Shown here: piece by piece, positions 5,725 through 8,366 of the stretch
How positions within the stretch are numbered: the first letter of the stretch is position 1
How the letters are laid out: the number at the start of each line of letters is the position of its first letter
DNA from: an uncultured Porphyromonadaceae bacterium
Lineage (GTDB): Bacteria; Bacteroidota; Bacteroidia; Bacteroidales; Muribaculaceae
Assembly: GCA_900548875.1 (NCBI GenBank)
Contig: URMA01000110.1
Coordinates: forward strand, 1 to 8,366
Length of the DNA: 8,366 nt
Reading direction: 5' to 3'
Notes under the pieces: model-generated
Seen by the model: only the letters and a program-made list of their open reading frames with translations
Databases searched by the model: none
What the model was told of the DNA's origin: nothing
Program-made: the position numbers and the translations under genes

Positions 5725-6771
5725 TTACTCCTTATCGTTGACGTAACATTCGACATTCATTCCGGCACGGAGGCGCGCAAGGTTTTCGGCACTGTTGGCC
5801 TTGGTGAAAGCTATGCGCACCGGTATGCGCTGTTCCACCTTGACAAAGTTGCCGGCGGAATTGTCCTGCGGCATGAGTGAATAGGAAGCGCCCGTAGCGT
5901 CGGAAATGGATTCGATTACTCCCTGATATGTAACGCCCGGAACGGCGTCCACCTCGATTTCAACCTTCTGTCCTTCCTTCATGTCGGTAGTCTGGGTTTC
6001 CTTGTAGTTGGCAATCACCCATTTGTCGGTTGCGTCGACAATCGTCACCATCGTCTGGCCCGGCTGCACGAGTTCGCCTTCGTGGATGTTTTTGCGGCCG
6101 GTCACGCCGTCGGTGGTTGCTACGATGACGGTGTAGGAAAGGTTCAGTTTGGCAAGGTTCAGGGCAGCTTCCGCCAATTTGATGTTGGCGTCGTTCTGTT
6201 CAAGACGTTGTGTCTGCTCGTGTTTCACGAGTGAGGTCGATTCCTTCTGCCGGCTCAACTGTTCGTAGCGGGCCTTTGCTGCTTCGTATTCCGTTTTCAC
6301 GCGGTCGAACTGTTGGGGAGTGACGGCTTCTTCCTTCATCAGTCCCGTGTAGCGGCGGTAGTCGGCTTCCGCGTTTTGCAGGCGTACGCGCGCTTCTTCA
6401 ATACTTGCTTCCGTCGCAAAAATGTTGCTTTGGGTGGTATTGATGGTGGTGTGCATGGCGTCCTTTCCAACGAGCGCGTTTTGATAGTTGGCTTCGGCCT
6501 GTGCCAGTCGCAGGCGGTATTCGGCATCTTCGATAACCAGCAGCGTGTCGCCTTTCTTCACTTGCTGGTACTCTTCAAAATAGATTTTCTTGATAAAACC
6601 CTGCACGCGGGTGTTGACCGGCGTGATATGCTGTTTCACCTGCGCGTTGTCGGTGTAGCGCACGTCGCCGAAATGGATAAAGCGGCTGCATACCCAGCAG
6701 AGACCGCCGAGGATAATCACCAGAAGGATGACGTTGGAAATTATTTTGTTTCTTCGAATGTTCTTGCTCAT
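5725..6771 (-). CDS. EmrA/HlyD-family membrane fusion protein
   Basis: This 348-residue periplasmic adaptor is anchored by one N-terminal helix (about 10-28, NKIISNVILLVIILGGLCW). It links the inner-membrane permease to the outer-membrane channel. Domains in order are the anchor, the first half of a lipoyl-like domain with the family signature TDNAQVKQHITPVNTRVQGFI (40-60) and VKKGDTLLVIED (71-82), a long Q/E/A-rich alpha-helical hairpin (about 85-210), the second lipoyl half (TDGVTGRKNIHEGELVQPGQ, 220-239), and a beta-barrel region ending in VKVEQRIPVRI (310-320), a hallmark of EmrA-type adaptors. The length is near that of EmrA (about 390) and the gene looks complete. It starts 33 bp after the TolC-like gene and ends 6 bp before the permease, so the three should share one mRNA. 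No lipobox is present, so the anchor is a membrane helix. Confidence 0.93.
   Translation of the reverse strand: MSKNIRRNKIISNVILLVIILGGLCWVCSRFIHFGDVRYTDNAQVKQHITPVNTRVQGFIKKIYFEEYQQVKKGDTLLVIEDAEYRLRLAQAEANYQNALVGKDAMHTTINTTQSNIFATEASIEEARVRLQNAEADYRRYTGLMKEEAVTPQQFDRVKTEYEAAKARYEQLSRQKESTSLVKHEQTQRLEQNDANIKLAEAALNLAKLNLSYTVIVATTDGVTGRKNIHEGELVQPGQTMVTIVDATDKWVIANYKETQTTDMKEGQKVEIEVDAVPGVTYQGVIESISDATGASYSLMPQDNSAGNFVKVEQRIPVRIAFTKANSAENLARLRAGMNVECYVNDKE
5728..5733 (-). promoter_or_regulatory. Ribosome binding site of the permease gene
   Basis: On the - strand AAGGAG lies nine bases before the ATG at 5718 and overlaps the last codons of the membrane fusion gene. A clear Shine-Dalgarno is uncommon in Bacteroidetes. 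Here it fixes the start and suggests translation is coupled to the gene upstream. Confidence 0.55.
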
Positions 6772-6804
6772 TGTCGTATGTGTTTAATTGTGATTGTTTG
6801 AATA

Positions 6805-8109
6805 TTAGAGGTTGCCTGTGGTTTTCTTCAGCAGGCAATACTGGTAGAGGATGCCGATTTGCGCGTTGGCAAGTTCGAGCTCGCTGCTGAGTTGGATGTT
6901 GCTGGCGTCGAGCATGTCGGTAATCAGCGAAAGCCCGTTGATATAGCGGCTATGGACCACGCTGTAGTTTTCGTGGGCCAGCTGTACGCTCTTTTCTTTT
7001 GTCCGCAGGCGTTCGTAGGCTTCCTGCAAGTCGATGTAGGAGGCATGTACGCCGTTGGAGAGTTGCTCTTCGGCGTATTCAAAATCCCGTTGTGCCTTGC
7101 GGGTGGCAATCTGTGCCTTTTTCAGTTTCTTGTTGTTTTTATAGAGGGAGTCGAATTTGTAGCTGAAACTTACACCGACCATCCAGTAGTTGAAATTGCT
7201 GTTGATGGGCGGAACTTCGATAAGGATAGGTCCGTCGAGGTTGTTGGAGGCGAAAAGAGCCACCGACGGACGGCGTTCGGCTTTTGCCATCAGTTCCTGC
7301 TTCTTCCCCATGTCGACGGCAAGATTTGCCAGTTGCAGGGCAGGCGCATTCTTCATTTCCTCCTGCCAGAATGATTCGCTGCGCTGGTCGAGGCGGACGG
7401 CAAGCAGGGTGGTGTCGGGCACGATTTCCACGTTGTTGTCAAGTCCGAGCGTTGTGGTCAGTTGTCGGTTGAGGATGTTGCGGCGGTTGCGCGTGTTGGT
7501 CAGTCCGAGTTCCAGATTCTGCAACTGGAGTTCGTAGCGGGTGATGTCGCTTTTCAGTGCCGTGCCTTGGCGGTGGGCGGCGGTGATTTCTTCGACCAAC
7601 AGCCGTGTCTGTTCAATGTTTTTCTCGTAGATTTCCTCCTGATTGTGGAGTTGGAAAAGTTGCAGATAGTAGCCGGCAAGCAGGAAGCGTACGTCCTGGC
7701 GGTTGTTGGCGAGTTCGAGTTCTGCAATCTGTTTTTGCAGTTCGCTCATTTCAATGCCGGTGGAGATGGCGCCGCCCGAATAGACTACCTGTGTGGCTTT
7801 CAGGGCGAAGTTGTTGCCGAAATGAGGCATGTCGGCTTTCATTCCGTTGGAGAAGTCGCGGTCGGCCATCCAGCCGTCGCCGATGTAGCTGAGCGACAGA
7901 CTTGCTTCAATGGAAGGCAGGCGGTCGTTTTTTGCCACCTTGACGGCTTCGGCCGCTTCGTCGACTGCCAATTGTCGGGAAGCGATGCTTTTGCTGTTGG
8001 CATCCGCCAGACGAAACATTTCGTCCATAGTCAGCACTTGTTGTTGTGCAGCTGCCGGCCATCCTCCTGCGAGGGTCAGCAGGCCGGCAAGAATCAATTT
8101 TTTGTTCAT
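6805..8109 (-). CDS. TolC-family outer membrane efflux protein
   Basis: This 434-residue protein is the outer-membrane exit duct of the pump. It has a signal peptide (MNKK, hydrophobic core, WPAAAQQQ) with likely cleavage after Ala21. There is no lipobox, unlike NodT/OprM lipoproteins. Two outer membrane efflux repeats follow: about 26-222 and 245-430. Each has a beta strand segment and long helices (ELELANNRQDVRFLLAGYYL near 131-149; KAQIATRKAQRDFEYAEEQL 331-350). The signature GLSLITDMLDA (392-402) near the end of the second repeat is typical of the family. Trimers would form a beta-barrel plus alpha-helical tunnel. It is the first gene of the operon, and being encoded with its adaptor suggests a dedicated rather than shared channel. 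No Shine-Dalgarno is visible. Confidence 0.95.
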   Translation of the reverse strand: MNKKLILAGLLTLAGGWPAAAQQQVLTMDEMFRLADANSKSIASRQLAVDEAAEAVKVAKNDRLPSIEASLSLSYIGDGWMADRDFSNGMKADMPHFGNNFALKATQVVYSGGAISTGIEMSELQKQIAELELANNRQDVRFLLAGYYLQLFQLHNQEEIYEKNIEQTRLLVEEITAAHRQGTALKSDITRYELQLQNLELGLTNTRNRRNILNRQLTTTLGLDNNVEIVPDTTLLAVRLDQRSESFWQEEMKNAPALQLANLAVDMGKKQELMAKAERRPSVALFASNNLDGPILIEVPPINSNFNYWMVGVSFSYKFDSLYKNNKKLKKAQIATRKAQRDFEYAEEQLSNGVHASYIDLQEAYERLRTKEKSVQLAHENYSVVHSRYINGLSLITDMLDASNIQLSSELELANAQIGILYQYCLLKKTTGNL

Positions 8110-8135
8110 CGTATCACTTTTTGTTTTTCTGTGTG

Positions 8136-8143
8136 CAAAGTTC
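8136..8143 (-). promoter_or_regulatory. Candidate -7 element of the efflux operon
   Basis: On the - strand GAACTTTG (8143-8136) matches TAnnTTTG except for its first base and is followed by the CAC seen after many Bacteroidetes -7 boxes. It would start transcription near 8130, about 20 bases before the TolC-like ATG. There is no convincing -33 TTTG; the expected place overlaps the inverted repeat at 8158-8177. An activator-dependent or weak promoter would fit. Confidence 0.35.
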
Positions 8144-8157
8144 CGCCAAAAAACATT

Positions 8158-8177
8158 TTTTTCAGTTGTCTGAAAAA
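8158..8177. promoter_or_regulatory. Inverted repeat, candidate efflux operator
   Basis: TTTTTCAG (8158-8165) and CTGAAAAA (8170-8177) are perfect inverted arms around TTGT. The site lies between the divergent promoters, over the expected -33 position of the efflux operon. That is where a dimeric repressor would block transcription. The bound protein is unknown. Confidence 0.4.
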
Positions 8178-8185
8178 TGGAGAAA

Positions 8186-8220
8186 TTTGTTTTATTTGAA
8201 GATTTTGTTTGCTATATTTG
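8186..8220 (+). promoter_or_regulatory. Promoter of the gene at the right edge
   Basis: TATATTTG (8213-8220) is a perfect -7 element. The nearest suitable TTTG is at 8186-8189 with 23 bases between, slightly longer than the usual 19-21. Transcription would start near 8225, leaving about 18 bases before the ATG at 8243. Confidence 0.55.
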
Positions 8221-8242
8221 TAGATATTATAGTGGAGTAGTA

Positions 8243-8366
8243 ATGGAATCGTTTGATATACTTAATATTAAGGAGCTGTTGGAGGAAAAGGACGGTTTGT
8301 CCTATAAGGGGGAGCTTGCCGTGTTTTCTACGGAACCGGGAACGCGGTTCCGGTTGCGGCAGGGGG
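8243..8366 (+). CDS. Partial gene cut by the window end, possibly an AraC-type regulator
   Basis: An ATG at 8243 opens a frame of 41 complete codons that runs off the window with no stop (MESFDILNIKELLEEKDG, then YKGELAVFSTEPGTRFRLRQ). A good -7 element lies about 22 bases upstream. The fragment begins with a short acidic helix followed by a beta-type stretch, which resembles the start of the sensing domain in many Bacteroidales AraC-family regulators. Its position divergent from an efflux operon also fits a regulator. Both arguments are indirect: no DNA-binding region is inside the window, so only the existence of a gene is well supported. The 3' end is incomplete. Confidence 0.6.
   Translation, partial: MESFDILNIKELLEEKDGLSYKGELAVFSTEPGTRFRLRQG

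Noticed and set aside
7462..8199. A 245-codon + strand frame opposite the TolC-like gene, plus other + strand frames over the efflux operon
   Set aside because: These are antisense shadows. The - strand carries complete TolC, EmrA and EmrB-like proteins.
1..8366. CRISPR arrays, insertion sequences, phage or toxin-antitoxin modules
   Set aside because: I found no regularly spaced repeats, transposase motifs, terminal inverted repeats around a gene, or small paired genes in the window.

Overview
The window reads as a chromosomal segment of a Bacteroides or closely related Bacteroidales species. The main reason is the promoters: several start sites are preceded by the Bacteroidetes primary sigma pattern, a -33 TTTG about 19-20 bases ahead of a -7 TAnnTTTG. 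Other reasons are AT-rich spacers around moderately GC-rich genes, few Shine-Dalgarno sites, and protein families typical of gut Bacteroidales. I see no transposase, integrase, CRISPR array, phage gene or toxin module. Most of the window looks like ordinary chromosome. The less explained parts are regulatory.

Left part (1-1540, + strand): asnA (ammonia-dependent asparagine synthetase) has its own promoter. It is followed by a structured 3' region with a large inverted repeat, then a tRNA-Asp(GTC) gene with its own promoter and a clear intrinsic terminator.

Middle part (1541-4125): an exported alpha/beta hydrolase on the - strand and an AraC-family regulator on the + strand are transcribed divergently from a 508-bp spacer. 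The spacer holds a well-formed - strand promoter about 260 bases ahead of the hydrolase. Beyond that lie a 23-bp-period direct repeat, a 14-bp palindrome and a promoter touching the regulator start. The layout suggests that the regulator controls the hydrolase.

Right part (4126-8109, - strand): a compact three-gene operon for a tripartite efflux pump, in the order TolC-like outer-membrane channel, EmrA/HlyD-like membrane fusion protein, and 14-helix EmrB/DHA2-like permease. The gaps are 33 and 6 bp. Together the three would span both membranes and expel a small hydrophobic compound; the substrate cannot be read from the sequence. The operon converges on the AraC gene with only 16 bp between stop codons, and its best terminator lies antisense inside the last codons of that gene.

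Right edge (8110-8366): a 133-bp divergent spacer with an 8-bp inverted repeat separates the efflux operon from a + strand gene cut off by the window end. That gene may be the pump's own regulator.
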